DNA from: Hexactinellida sp. DTS-2022
Taxonomy: Eukaryota > Porifera > Hexactinellida
DNA length: 64,000 bases
NCBI GenBank assembly: GCA_028753945.1
Contig: JAPNXP010000002.1
Coordinates: forward strand, 15,499,330 to 15,563,329
Direction of reading: 5' to 3'
A program made the position numbers and the translations under genes. Numbering within the stretch: the stretch's first letter is position 1; each line of letters starts with the position of its first letter. Below the pieces are notes generated by a model. It saw nothing but the letters and a program-made list of their open reading frames with translations. It made no database searches and was not told where the DNA came from. Shown here piece by piece: positions 1-15,000 of the stretch.

Positions 1-56
1 TTTAACTCTAAATAAGTAAGCAACAGTAGAAATAAAGTTATTATAAAGATGTTCTT

Positions 57-190
57 TTCTCCGCTTAATGGGGTCAAAATTACCGGATTTATAGGACGGA
101 ATAACATTTTGACTCAAAATATTTTTGGTTATTTAATTTCTCCGTTTAATCGGTTCAAACTACGGTTAAACAAGCAGAGTCGACTGTATT
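57..190. repeat. Degenerate Tc1/pogo-like MITE (CCGCTTAAT family)
   Basis: The right end reads GAGTCGACTGTA and the left part contains CTCCGCTTAATGGGGTCA, matching the inverted ends of the cleaner copy at 35561-35662. It lies in an EB1 intron. The interior has diverged. Confidence 0.55.
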
Positions 191-211
191 TATAATAGAC
201 CAATGAGGTAC

Positions 212-1079
212 CTCTCTCCTCCTTTGGGTCATAGGCCGAGGGCCACTCTACGAAGTTGGCGTCGTAAAACCATTTGAACCAAACTAGGAATTCGTAGTTC
301 TCCATGAAGTTCCCTTTGCAAAGCTTTTCCAGTGGAATTTTCTAAAATAAATAAAGTAACACCTCTCTATAAGGTCCCATGTCTGCCGTTGCATAGTGAC
401 AGGTAGGTAGGGAAGGAATGTATATTACCTTTTTAACATCCAGCTCCGAGAAGCATTTTTGCAGAACTTTAAAGTTGTCGATGTACTGGTGCTCCACAGT
501 GGCACTCCACCTGACCCGCCGGAGTGATATGTTATCTGTAAACAACAACAACAACAACAGGGTAAACAAGAGTACACATAAGTAAACAAATGTGATGTGT
601 TGGTGAACTTACTGGGAAATAGTACGTGCATGAATTGACAGTATACTGCTCCTATAAAAGAAATATAATAATCTTATTAATTCATACTCGTTTGTTTGTA
701 TGTTTGTTGATTAGTTACTTAGTTAGTTAGTTAGTTAGTTGATTTGTTTGTTTGTTGATTTAGTTTGCTTGTCTGTGTTTGTTTGTTTATTAATTTGTTT
801 GTTTGTTTGTTTGTTTGTTTGTTTGTTTGTTTGTTTGTTTATTTGTTTGTGTATTAGTATATAGTGTATTAGTGTATTTGTGCATTAGTGTGTCTGTTGA
901 TTAGTTAGTTAATTAATGTTAACTAGGTGCGTACCTGTGCACATTTCCTCTATCTTGACGAGGTTGAGTTGGAGAGACCCATTTATCCAGGAGAGATACT
1001 CGGTGCGACCCGTAAGACTCGTGTTCGGCTTAATGAGATTGGTGGGGGGAGGGTTCACAGCTTTGATTGATTTAGACAT
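212..1079 (-). CDS. MAPRE: EB1-family microtubule plus-end protein (partial, N-terminal CH domain)
   Basis: EB1 proteins bind growing microtubule plus ends through an N-terminal calponin-homology (CH) domain and recruit other tip proteins through a C-terminal EB-homology coiled coil. Four exons are visible on the minus strand: 1079-935, 651-613, 535-429 and 341-212, with phases 1, 1, 0 and 1 that all agree. The product starts MSKSIKAVNPPP, then has TEYLSWINGSL, VEHQYIDNFKVLQKCF and NYEFLVWFKWFYDANF, which follow the EB CH domain closely. The last visible exon ends at a GTACCT donor at 211-206. The linker and EB-homology domain must lie beyond the left edge, since the remaining 211 bases hold only a transposon remnant. 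The start is the first Met, with no upstream in-frame extension resembling the family. It could be any MAPRE paralogue; the family call is secure. Confidence 0.9.
700..852. repeat. (GTTT)n / (TTAG)n microsatellite in EB1 intron 1
   Basis: Runs of TTAG followed by at least a dozen GTTT units fill much of the 283-bp intron between EB1 exons 1 and 2. GTTT/AAAC and GTT/AAC microsatellites recur in introns throughout this window. Confidence 0.9.
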
Positions 1080-1467
1080 GGCAACCGGTCTAGTCGATAG
1101 GAATTCAGATAATCTAAATTAGTTCTTTTCGGGAATTTATACTTGCAAAATTTTGCAGGAATACAACACGTAAGTGATTATTCAATTAATTGCGCATACC
1201 TACGCACTAGTTGGTTGCTAGGTTGGCTACATAGATATACGTAAGCTGATTGGCTAATGAGGTCACACAAATTCAGCTATTAAAGTATTGCGACACAACA
1301 AACACTATAAATAGGAATTTAACTGAAACTTAATAGTCATTATATAGCATGCAACATTCCTTGCTTAGTCATAGTAACCATACACATATCTATGTTACGC
1401 TTCAGTGCAATAGGAATGCTAATAACAGAGGAACTCTGCAATGTTAATTGAGTCACCTAGTTGTGTA

Positions 1468-1616
1468 CAGTAGAAACTCGTTAGTAGGAACACTATTTCA
1501 GTGCCCTTGAAAGCCTTTTCAACACAAACGATATTGGTTATTACTTAATACGAATTCCGGATAAGGCGAACACATTTTGACGGTCCCCTGGTGTTCCTAC
1601 TAACGAAGTTCTACTG
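1468..1616. mobile_element. Non-autonomous Tc1/pogo-like MITE with TA duplication
   Basis: The ends are inverted copies: CAGTAGAAACTCGTTAGTAG at the left and the reverse complement of CAGTAGAACTTCGTTAGTAG at the right. TA lies directly outside both ends (1466-1467 and 1617-1618), as expected for Tc1/mariner/pogo transposition. At 149 bp it has no coding capacity. Relatives are at 5257-5405, 9796-9963 and 16808-16947. It lies in the spacer upstream of EB1. Confidence 0.8.
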
Positions 1617-1865
1617 TATTTATAACTAAAGTATAAATGTATGTCCCCTGGGTGACCCTATAAATTGGGAGTGTCTTAAGTAGACACTACTGTTATAAGT
1701 TGTTCTTATTCAGTAAATACATTAATTATACAATAATCAGTATGAATTCCAATATAATTGGAGTCCTAGTGCAAGGTAAAATGCCCTAGCCATAACAACA
1801 TATCGATACAATCGAGATTAATGTATAACGGGACTAAATAATTATCATATTCCAGTTAATTACTG

Positions 1866-2790
1866 TCCCCTATGGGTCTCTATAAGGTCCCCTATAACTA
1901 TGTACTTATGTCCCCTATGGGTCTATATAAGGCCCCCTATAACTATGTACTTATGCCCCCTATGGGTCTATTTATGCCCCCTATGGGTCTATATAAGGTC
2001 CCCTATAACTATGTACTTATGTCCCCTATGGGTCTATTTATGTCCCCTATGGGTCTCTATAAGGTCCCCTATAACTATGTACTTATGCCCCCTATGGGTC
2101 TATATAAGGTCCCCTATAACTATGTACTTATGCCCCCTATGGGTCTCTATAAGGTCCCCTATAACTATGTACTTATGTCCCCTATGGGTCTCTATAAGGT
2201 CCCCTATGGGTCTATTTATGCCCCCTATGGGTCTATATAAGGTCCCCTATAACTATGTACTTATGCCCCCTATGGGTCTCTATAAGGTCCCCTATAACTA
2301 TGTACTTATGCCCCCTATGGGTCTCTATAAGGTCCCCTATAACTATGTACTTATGCCCCCTATGGGTCTCTATAAGGTCCCCTATAACTATGTACTTATG
2401 CCCCCTATGGGTCTCTATAAGGTCCCCTATAACTATGTACTTATGCCCCCTATGGGTCTATTTATGCCCCCTATGGGTCTATATAAGGTCCCCTATAACT
2501 ATGTACTTATGTCCCCTATGGGTCTATATAAGGTCCCCTATAACTATGTACTTATGTCCCCTATGGGTCTATATAAGGTCCCCTATAACTATGTACTTAT
2601 GCCCCCTATGGGTCTATATAAGGTCCCCTATGGGTAAATATAAGTTCCCCCTATGGGTCAATATAAGGTCCCCTATGGGTCAATATAAGTCCCCCCTATG
2701 GGTCAATATATGGCCCCCCTAAGAGTAAATATAAGTTCCCCCTATGGGTCTATTTATATCCCCTATGGGTCAATATAAGGTCCCCTGTAT
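1866..2790. repeat. Composite 45/21-bp minisatellite
   Basis: About 20 units alternate between a 45-bp form (GTCTCTATAAGGTCCCC then TATAACTATGTACTTATG) and shorter units of about 21 bp built on CCCCTATGGGTCTATTTATG. The last 150 bp degenerates into CCCTATGGGTCAATATAAG units. Because 45 and 21 are multiples of three, long open frames run through it, but they encode only the repeat. It fills the spacer between EB1 and the 3' end of the ERM gene. Confidence 0.95.
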
Positions 2791-2921
2791 GTATATGATT
2801 GGGATATAGATTGCGTCATTAATTAACAGGAGTAGCATGGCATACATTGAGAGAGTTTAAGTAATGGGCCTATAACATATGCTATAAATAAAAATGTTAT
2901 AAAATAGTTGTATAAAATAGA

Positions 2922-7506
<4,585 letters not shown>

Positions 7507-7556
7507 ATTAGTTAGCTAGCAACAGAGGGGGCAATTGGAATGTGATATTATAGGTA

Positions 7557-7697
7557 CAGTGAACTCCCGTCATAACCAAGTCGGATATAACGAAATGGTG
7601 ATTTCCCCAGAGCACTAAATGCATTAATTATTATCCGAATATAATGAAGGAATTACAGGTCCCAAGCACTTCGTTATAACTTATAACGAGAGTTGAA
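7557..7697. mobile_element. Tc1/pogo-like MITE (GTTATAACGAAG family) upstream of ERM
   Basis: Starts CAGTGAACTCCCGTCATAAC and ends CGTTATAACTTATAACGAGAG, just 5' of the ERM start codon at 7506. The rest of 7507-8070 is AT-rich and holds one CTATTTATAG word (7994-8003). I see no gene there; it should hold the ERM promoter. Confidence 0.7.
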
Positions 7698-8069
7698 TGT
7701 AACTAGAGACAATTTGAATGTGATATAGGAACTATCTATAATCGGATAGCAAGCAACACACAGGGCAATTGGAATAGGAACTATCCAAATTCGTAACTTT
7801 ATAGAACAGATAGCTCCAATTAGCGCTGCGTGTGGTCTAAATCTCATTAACTGAAATCTGACAATTGTAAATAGAAAGGGAATCCGATCATGTTGCTACT
7901 CTTTCATTCGTTATTTATTCAAAACAACAACATTGTATTTATACCAAACCAGATCAGCTGTTGTCTGGGCAATAGAAATGCTACCATAAGCGTCTATTTA
8001 TAGAACGCACGAATCACAAACGTGTGATAAATTAAATAATTAATTACATAACTCCGTTTGTTGTCAATC

Positions 8070-8886
8070 AGTTGTAAGTGCCTATATGAGAGAGCAATTT
8101 AATTGGTTGCAACTATTATTATAACAAACAAGTGACAGCGGGAATTCAGTGTGCGAAGTACCTATATATGAGAGAGAGCAATTTAATTGGTTGATACTAT
8201 AGCTATTATAACAAACAAGTGACAGCGGGAATTCAGTGTGCCAGGTACCTATATATGAGAGAGCAATTTAATTGGTCGATACTATAGCTATTATAACAAA
8301 CAAGTGACAGCGGGAATTCAGTGTGCCAGGTACCTATATATGAGAGAGCAATTTAATTGGTTGCAACTATTATTATAACAAACAAGTGACAGCGGGAATT
8401 CAGTGTGCCAGGTACCTATATATGAGAGAGCAATTTAATTGGTCGATACTATAGCTATTATAACAAACAAGTGACAGCGGGAATTCAGTGTGCCAGGTAC
8501 CTATATATGAGAGAGCAATTTAATTGGTTGATACTATAGCTATTATAACAAACAAGTGACAGCGGGAATTCAGTGTGCCAGGTAACTATATATGAGAGAG
8601 CAATTTAATTGGTCGATACTATAGCTATTATAACAAACAAGTGACATTCAGTGTGCCAGGTACCTATATATGAGATAGCAATTTAATTGGTCGATACTAT
8701 AGCTATTATAACAAACAAGTGACAGCGGGAATTCAGTGTGCCAGGTAACTATATATGAGAGAGCAATTTAATTGGTCGATACTATAGCTATTATAACAAA
8801 CAAGTGACATTCAGTGTGCCAGGTACCTATATATGAGATAGCAATTTAATTGGTCGATACTAGCTATTATAACAAACAAGTGACAT
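8070..8886. repeat. 86-bp tandem array copying the 3' end of the bL34 gene
   Basis: About nine units of roughly 79-86 bp (GAGAGCAATTTAATTGGT, ATAACAAACAAGTGACAGCG, ATTCAGTGTGCCAGGTACC). On the minus strand every unit contains GGTACCTGGCACACTGAAT, which is exactly the last codons plus stop codon of the neighbouring bL34 gene (Tyr-Leu-Ala-His-stop). The gene-proximal units share a short variant lacking AGCGGGA, also seen at the gene itself, so the array probably grew by duplicating the gene's 3' end. Confidence 0.93.
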
Positions 8887-9087
8887 TCAGTGTGCCAGGT
8901 ACCAGCGGCCCTTGGCGCGCCTCCGCTCCACAATCCTACGACCCGCTGCGGTTGCCATGCGGGCCGTGTAGCCGTACTTCCGCTTGCGCTGGTAGGTGTT
9001 GGGCTGGTAGTTGTTCCCCCGACAGCTGGCCCGCGCCAGGAGGGGCAGGAACAGGGGGCACCGGGAGAGGAGTAGGCTAAGCGACAT
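8887..9087 (-). CDS. MRPL34: Mitochondrial large-subunit ribosomal protein bL34m
   Basis: This is the nuclear gene for the small basic protein bL34 of the mitochondrial ribosome. It encodes 66 residues in one exon. Residues 1-24 are a hydrophobic, Ser/Leu/Arg-rich presequence ([20 protein letters not shown]) suited to mitochondrial import. The mature part [20 protein letters not shown] ... [18 protein letters not shown] is the diagnostic bL34 block (bacterial relatives have a similar TxQPSxxxRxRxHGFxxR pattern). The start codon lies one base after the stop codon of the last upstream minicistron (9088-9407), and the stop codon lies at the head of the downstream 86-bp array. The transcription start is not evident. 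The family call is firm. Confidence 0.94.
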   Translation of the reverse strand: MSLSLLLSRCPLFLPLLARASCRGNNYQPNTYQRKRKYGYTARMATAAGRRIVERRRAKGRWYLAH

Positions 9088-9407
9088 GCTATAAATAGAC
9101 TGGGGACAGTAGGCTAACCGACATGCTATAAATAGACTGGGGACAGTAGGCTAACCGACATGCTATAAATAGACTGGGGACAGTAGGCTAACCGACATGC
9201 TATAAATAGACTGGGGACAGTGGGCTAACCGACATGCTATAAATAGACTGGGGACTGTAGGCTAACCGACATGCTATAAATAGACTGGGGACAGTAGGCT
9301 AACCGACATGCTATAAATAGACTGGGGACAGTGGGCTAACCGACATGCTATAAATAGACTGGGGACAGTAGGCTAACCGACATGCTATAAATAGACTGGG
9401 GACAGTC
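9088..9407 (-). promoter_or_regulatory. 37-bp tandem array forming a chain of upstream minicistrons before bL34m
   Basis: Each 37-bp unit on the minus strand reads ATGTCGGTTAGCCTACTG then TCCCCAGTCTATTTATAGC, encoding an 11-residue peptide ([11 protein letters not shown]) and a TAG stop. The stop is followed by one C and the next ATG. Eight such minicistrons precede the real start codon, which is itself the ninth copy (ATGTCGCTTAGC). Three units show substitutions: CTA to CCA in two and one change in ACTGTCCC. Each unit also contains CTATTTATAG, which fits both a TATA-like and a MEF2-like consensus. If transcribed, the array would be a strong translational brake or a reinitiation leader; if not, it is a repeated promoter element. 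Confidence 0.85.
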
Positions 9408-9472
9408 GAAACCGGGTTTCTAACTGTAGTATCTAAACAGTGTAATAACAACAAATGGGTCACTAAGAAGAG

Positions 9473-9742
9473 CTATAGGGAGGGGTCCGTTAGGAGAGGG
9501 GGCCTGGCGGGGGGCCTGTGGTCGGGTCGGTACCCGGGTCTGTCCCTGATCCTGTGTCCGGGCCCCTCCCAGTTCCGGGGGTACAGGTGGTACTTGGCGG
9601 TCCGGAGGCGCCGCTTGTGGCAGAGGGCCGCCACGTGGCGCTTGAACCTCTCTGTGTACCCGCCCCGGGGGGACAGCTCCGTGAAGAGACGGGATAGGGG
9701 GCCAGGGGGCCGCAGGAGGGCGAGGGCTAGGCGCAGGGACAT
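9473..9742 (-). CDS. Small basic protein, unrecognised (possibly mitochondrial)
   Basis: An intronless 89-codon frame, strongly GC-rich against AT-rich surroundings, as for the real exons here. The N-terminus MSLRLALALLRPPGPLSRLF is hydrophobic and Arg-containing with no acidic residues, like a mitochondrial presequence. The middle is very basic (ERFKRHVAALCHKRRLRTAK) and the end is Pro/Arg-rich (DRPGYRPDHRPPARPP). It sits 386 bp upstream of the bL34 gene on the same strand. The sequence around its start (GCCACATGTCC) is partly repeated just upstream (9765-9791). I do not recognise a family. A divergent mitochondrial ribosomal or respiratory subunit is a guess from composition and context only. 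Coding status rests on base composition. Confidence 0.6.
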   Translation of the reverse strand: MSLRLALALLRPPGPLSRLFTELSPRGGYTERFKRHVAALCHKRRLRTAKYHLYPRNWEGPGHRIRDRPGYRPDHRPPARPPLLTDPSL

Positions 9743-9795
9743 GTGGCTAATTATAGAACTACAGGGTATGTGGCTAATTATAGAACTATAGGAGA

Positions 9796-9963
9796 ACCTC
9801 GTTAGTACTGTATAGGGTAATAGGAATTCCGGATAAGACGAACAAACAGTTCCACAAAATAGGTCGCTACAATGGCTAATACTCCGGTTAACTTAATACG
9901 AACTCCGGATAAAGCGAACACATTTTTACCGTCCGTTGGTGTTCGTATTAACGAGGTTATACT
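9796..9963. mobile_element. Tc1/pogo-like MITE, decayed left end
   Basis: Contains GGAATTCCGGATAAGACGAAC and GGTGTTCGTATTAACGAGG, matching the 1468-1616 family. It lies between the small basic-protein gene and the 3' end of the secreted-protein gene. Confidence 0.65.
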
Positions 9964-10102
9964 GAAAGTTGACTAATGGACATGTCACATGTGGCTATTT
10001 ATAGAAATATAGTAATGGTAAGTGGAACTATAATGGGACAGTAATTAAGGAAACATGCATTCTGATTGGATAGGATTATGAATATATTACAACAGAGTTC
10101 AG

Positions 10103-11444
10103 TTAGAATGTTTTGCTGCAACCAAATAGGGTCTTGTACTTGAAATCTACAGCTAAAGTAAACAAGTAGGTAAAGTAAACAAGTAAACAAACAGGTAAAC
10201 AAACAGCTAAAGTAAACAAGTAAACAAACAGCAAAGTAAACAAGTAAACAAACAGCTAAGTAAACAAGTAAACAAACAGGTAAAGTAAATAATAAACAAG
10301 TAAAGTAAATAGTAAATAAGTAAATAAAAGCTAAGTAAACAAGCTCAATAAATAGTAAACAATCAAACAATCAATCAAACTTCAAACAATCAATCAAACA
10401 ATCAAACAATCAATCAAACAAACATCAATCAAACAAACATACAGACAATATACTTACATAAGTTCTTTATAAAGTTCATCATGAGCATAAAGTTATCTCC
10501 GGAATCACAGAGATCTTTGGGAAGATTGGAAATTGAGAATCCCTAAACACACAAATAACACAACTTGTATATCCCTGGTTTCTACAGTACTAGCTAAGTT
10601 AAGCTAACCCGCAGAGTGCTGGTAAGCGAGTAGTTAGAGGCAATTACGAACTGAATGCTGGTGTTAGTGGTGGTTCCAATATGTCGGATCTAAACAAACA
10701 CACAAACAAACAAACAAACAAACAAGCAAACAAACAAACAAACAAGCACACAAACAAACAAACAAACAAACAAACAAACAAACAAACAAACAAGCACACA
10801 AACAAACAAACAAACAAACAAACAAACAAACAAACAAACAATAAACAACAAACAAACAAACAAACACACAAACATTAAATTAATAAATAATAAAATAAGT
10901 GACTTACTTGCATAATATTTCTGACCCCAGAGGGTCTCTCCTCGTCGGTTAAATTCAGAACTTTTATGAGTCTGAAGGCGCCGTCCGGTCCCCCTAGCAA
11001 CCAATGGAATGTTATAATCATCTCAATTAATTAATAGAATTCTCATTTAGCCGACGTAATAAATTAATTTTGGCGCCGAATCTAATTGTCCAATCATTTT
11101 ACAGATTAGGTAGCAACTACGAAAACAGAATCTGATTGGCTAGTACCTTTCATAAGATTATCTCTCATCATGCCTGTCAGGTCATCGCTCTTCTGGTCTA
11201 AAGCACGCATTCGATTGGTCAATACTTATATTTATCCATGGTACTACAAACCACTCACCAACTTGAAATTGCAAAGTACAACAAGCGTTGCCTGGAGAGA
11301 AATGGAATTTAATTAATTAATTATAAACCAACTCAAATGATACTAAATATAGAACTAACCACAAGTGCCACAGTCCGTCTGTGCGGCGAGTTGACCAATG
11401 AGAAAGCAGCTCACAAACAGAACAACCTTTGTATACTCAAACAT
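10103..11444 (-). CDS. Secreted cysteine-containing protein, unrecognised family
   Basis: Seven exons (11444-11360, 11291-11259, 11197-11147, 10993-10908, 10689-10609, 10542-10458, 10146-10103) join in frame (465 nt) to give 154 residues. The first exon is a textbook signal peptide (MFEYTKVVLFVSCFLIGQLAA). The mature protein starts QTDCGTCGNACCTLQF, with five Cys in nine residues, then DDLTGMMRDNLMKGG, GAFRLIKVLNLTDEERPSG, QFVIASNYSLTSTL, NLPKDLCDSG and finishes FGCSKTF. N-linked glycosylation sequons are present (NLT, NTS, NYS). There is no transmembrane segment after the signal, so it should be secreted or lysosomal. Every junction has GT-AG signals and matching phase, which makes the model more convincing than any similarity. 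I cannot name the family. Confidence 0.75.
10157..10445. repeat. AAACA/TCAA-rich low-complexity intron
   Basis: Irregular repeats of GTAAACAAACAG followed by AATCAATCAAACAAT fill intron 6 of the secreted-protein gene. Confidence 0.85.
10691..10875. repeat. (AAAC)n microsatellite in secreted-protein intron 4
   Basis: More than 40 near-perfect AAAC units, interrupted by AAGC and AACACAC. All frames through it are low-complexity artefacts. Confidence 0.95.
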
Positions 11445-12038
11445 CTAACAGCAAATATATCGGCAAAATAACAACAAATAAATTCGCAAAATAACAACAC
11501 TTGCTAATTATTAAATAAATATATAAATACTTTGGCCAATGAACAGTTAGTATACAGCGCCTATTGAATGAGATGTCTTACTGCTGCACTCGACTAGGAA
11601 TACATACTTAGCAACGAATGTGGCAGATAGGAATCAGTTGATACTACCGTCACAGATAGCTAATACTTATCCGCATTCCAGCAGATTATATCGCTGCCAT
11701 GACAACCTACACCGGAATTCACAAATATATTCAACCGATTGGCTCATAGGACCTTATGGTCCCATTTTGCCCCCTGGGGACCTATGGACACCGGATATAA
11801 ACTGACACTAACTGTCTATAAATATCGCAATTACAGTTCCTATAAATCCCATTTCTGATAATGGCAAATGCGCTACTCATTCCATTCTGCAATATGCGTA
11901 ACTAGGTCCGTAAGCAGAATATTGCATAGCAACGCAGAATATAGTAAGAATGTGCTCAGTTAGGCCTAGTATTAGCGACACCCACTCTCTATAAATAAGT
12001 TTGTAATTTGATTTCTGGTATTTTATTACAGCAGAGCA

Positions 12039-15000
12039 ATGATCTCAGGTTAGTGTCATATTATATTAATTTCAGTTCAGATATGTGTAAAGTATTAGAT
12101 TTGAAATACAGTATAGCTAATGTTTGAAACTGGATTTGTAATTTGAACTATAAATACTGAATTTGTTAGTTCCATATTAGTGACACAAACATTATAGAAT
12201 ATTGACAGTTGAAATACAACATTCCAATTCACCACATGGTATCTAGGCTCAGTGCCTAATTGCGTGTTACTATAAATAGCTATTCAAGAGAATGACAACA
12301 ACAACAACGGCCGGGTGTCCCCTGTGCCCATGGGGCAGGTTTCGCACCCCTACCGAGACACGAGTCACTCCCCGGAGATAACCGATGACGTATTCAGTCC
12401 GGAATCCGGCATGCAAACCCAGGAGAGCAGTGAGTATAGTTTCAGTTTCAGTTCTAATTATAGCGCATACCTGGTGCCCCTATGGTATCCAGGGAAATAG
12501 CATTTAATTAGAATACGCAATGCGAGTACAAATATTGTTATTCTTCTTCAAGAAAATAACTCGAATTATGTGGCCAACCCATTGACCGTAGTACAAATTC
12601 TGAGATATTGTGGACACAGTTTGGGATAATTATATAATAGCAAGTCGCATTTTGCACGAAATTTGCTTGTTATTAGAGGAACATAATTAACAGAATTAAA
12701 TTATCGCTTGGGGACTGAAATAACTAGCTAATATAGCAATATTGCTATTAGGCTAACACCATGTATAGACTATAGTATATCTATAATAATAAGGTATATC
12801 CTAGTAACAGTTATGGTCGATAGGAATGTAACCAAGTGTGTCTCCAGAGGCTGGTTACTCCTACAGCGAGGGGACCCGCCCCCCCTCCACAGGCCCAGGG
12901 GACAAGGGGGAGTACTTCTACCCCCCAGGGAGCTACGCAACCAGTCAGGTAGATAGGAATGGGACCGGGGAGGAGTCAGCTGATCCCCTGTCCCCCCAGG
13001 CCTGGCCCCCGGGGGACCAATGTCAGGACTTCGATCGAATCCTGAAAAAGGTAACAACAACACAAACAAACAGACAAACAACAACATAAACAAACTAACA
13101 TACAAACGATCAAATGAACTAACTAACTAACATACAAACGAACTAGTAACAAACAAACAAACAGACAAACAAACAAACAAACAGACAAACAAACAAACAA
13201 ACAAACAAACAAACAAACAAACAGCAGGCAAACAAACAAACGAACTAACTAACAAAGGAACAAACAAATTATCATAATTATCCTAGATACGATATTGGTT
13301 GTTTAGAATGCCATTAATTAATAGAATTAAATTAATTATCTTTTCTGATAATTGTGTAGACATGACACAAAGGTGTTTGCTTGACAACATAAATATCATT
13401 TGGAATGTTTAGGTTATAATTAGAGTAATTTGATTGGGTGATTGATACTATTACAAAATACCGAATTCACAAAAGTGTATCCAAACAATGACGAATAAAT
13501 TAGTATAAATAAATAAGATTTAGAAACAAACAAACAAAACAACAAATAAACAACAAATAAACAAACATTTCTTCAAATCTCAAAATGTTAATGGTGAGCT
13601 GTCTACTATTCCCTAACTACGCCATATCCCAGATGGAATGCGTATTACTACAGGAGAAACCGGTTTATTCTAACTATTAGTGATACAATTTTTTGTAAGA
13701 AATTCCAACTTTACTAGTAATTTTCATCGGTTTTTTTCATAATATTTTATCTGAAAATAACTGTTTAGAATACCGGTTTCTACTGTATATATCTATCTAG
13801 GTTGAGCAGCGCAACAGCCAATCAGAGAGCGTGTTTAGCGACGGCGCCCCGGCCGGGTTTGGCGCCCAGAACCTGGAGCAGCAGTCGCTCTCCTCCTTCA
13901 CTCAGCTGATGAGCGAGAGCTTCAACACCTCCTTCGACCTCACGAGCATAGCCGAGCCCCCCGGGCCCCTCTTCCCGGACCCCCCCGCCCCCAAGGGTTC
14001 CCCCCCCGTCCCCCCCGGACCCTTCTACCGACCCGCGGAGACCGACAGCGGAACCGACAAACCCCCCGCCTCCCTACAACAGCCCCCCTACTACCCGGCC
14101 GCTGTGGACTCAGCCTGCATGTACTATCCAGGTAAGGACAATAGGAATAGGAGCTATAACTAACTAACTAGTGCCTATATTAATACAGTAGATACCGGTT
14201 ATAAGAACATTATATGCAGTTCCCGACGATGTTCTTATAACCGGCATGGCATCCACTAATTATACAAATTATTCCCTTCTATGTCACACTTTCGTTATAT
14301 ATTTTAAAAGTATTCTGTCACATATTTGTAACTGCATAATCCGGAATTTAGCAGAACCTACACTCCTTATATAACTATGAGCATCGGACTATGCATAGCC
14401 TACATACTCCTACTATTCATGATATACTACTGTATGCACCTATTACACTATACCTATAACCTATAACCTATAACCTATCGCTAGGCTATTGGAATCCGTA
14501 CGCTAGCAAGGAGTACCTGAACAGACTGTACTACGCACAGCGCTATTCGCCCTACAGCAAGTCCAGCTCCACCTCTACGCACCCCTACGCCTTCTCTAAG
14601 CCCACCACCCCCTCTGGGTCCACCTCCTCCTTCTCGGGGTACGCAACCACTCCCACCCTGTATCCGGCCTCTCTCAACGGGTACGTGTTGTTGTTTGTAT
14701 TGGTATAAGGCAGCGATTCACAACCTTTTTCAAACGTAGAGCCCTTATAGTCATTATGTGGACCCCAGGTTGGGAACCACTGGTATAAGGTGACTAGTCC
14801 TAGACTAATGAATATTCATTTCCAGGATATTAGTCACCTTATACACGGTATATATAGTTGTTGTGTACAATTACAGTAGAACTCGGTTATAACTTATAGT
14901 ACGTACTCATTTATTTGACAAGTTTATAAGCAGTATGTATTTCTAATAGGGTAACCTCGGACTTATTCCATAACCGAGTTATACGTACTTTGGTTTAATT

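Noticed and set aside
1900-2722. Open frames of 122-245 codons reading repeated MGLYKVPYNYVLM or PLWVSIRSPITMYLC
   Set aside because: Pure translation of a minisatellite with period divisible by three; no splice or domain evidence.
8070-9407. CRISPR-like regular repeats
   Set aside because: Repeats are contiguous tandem units without unique spacers, in a eukaryotic genome.
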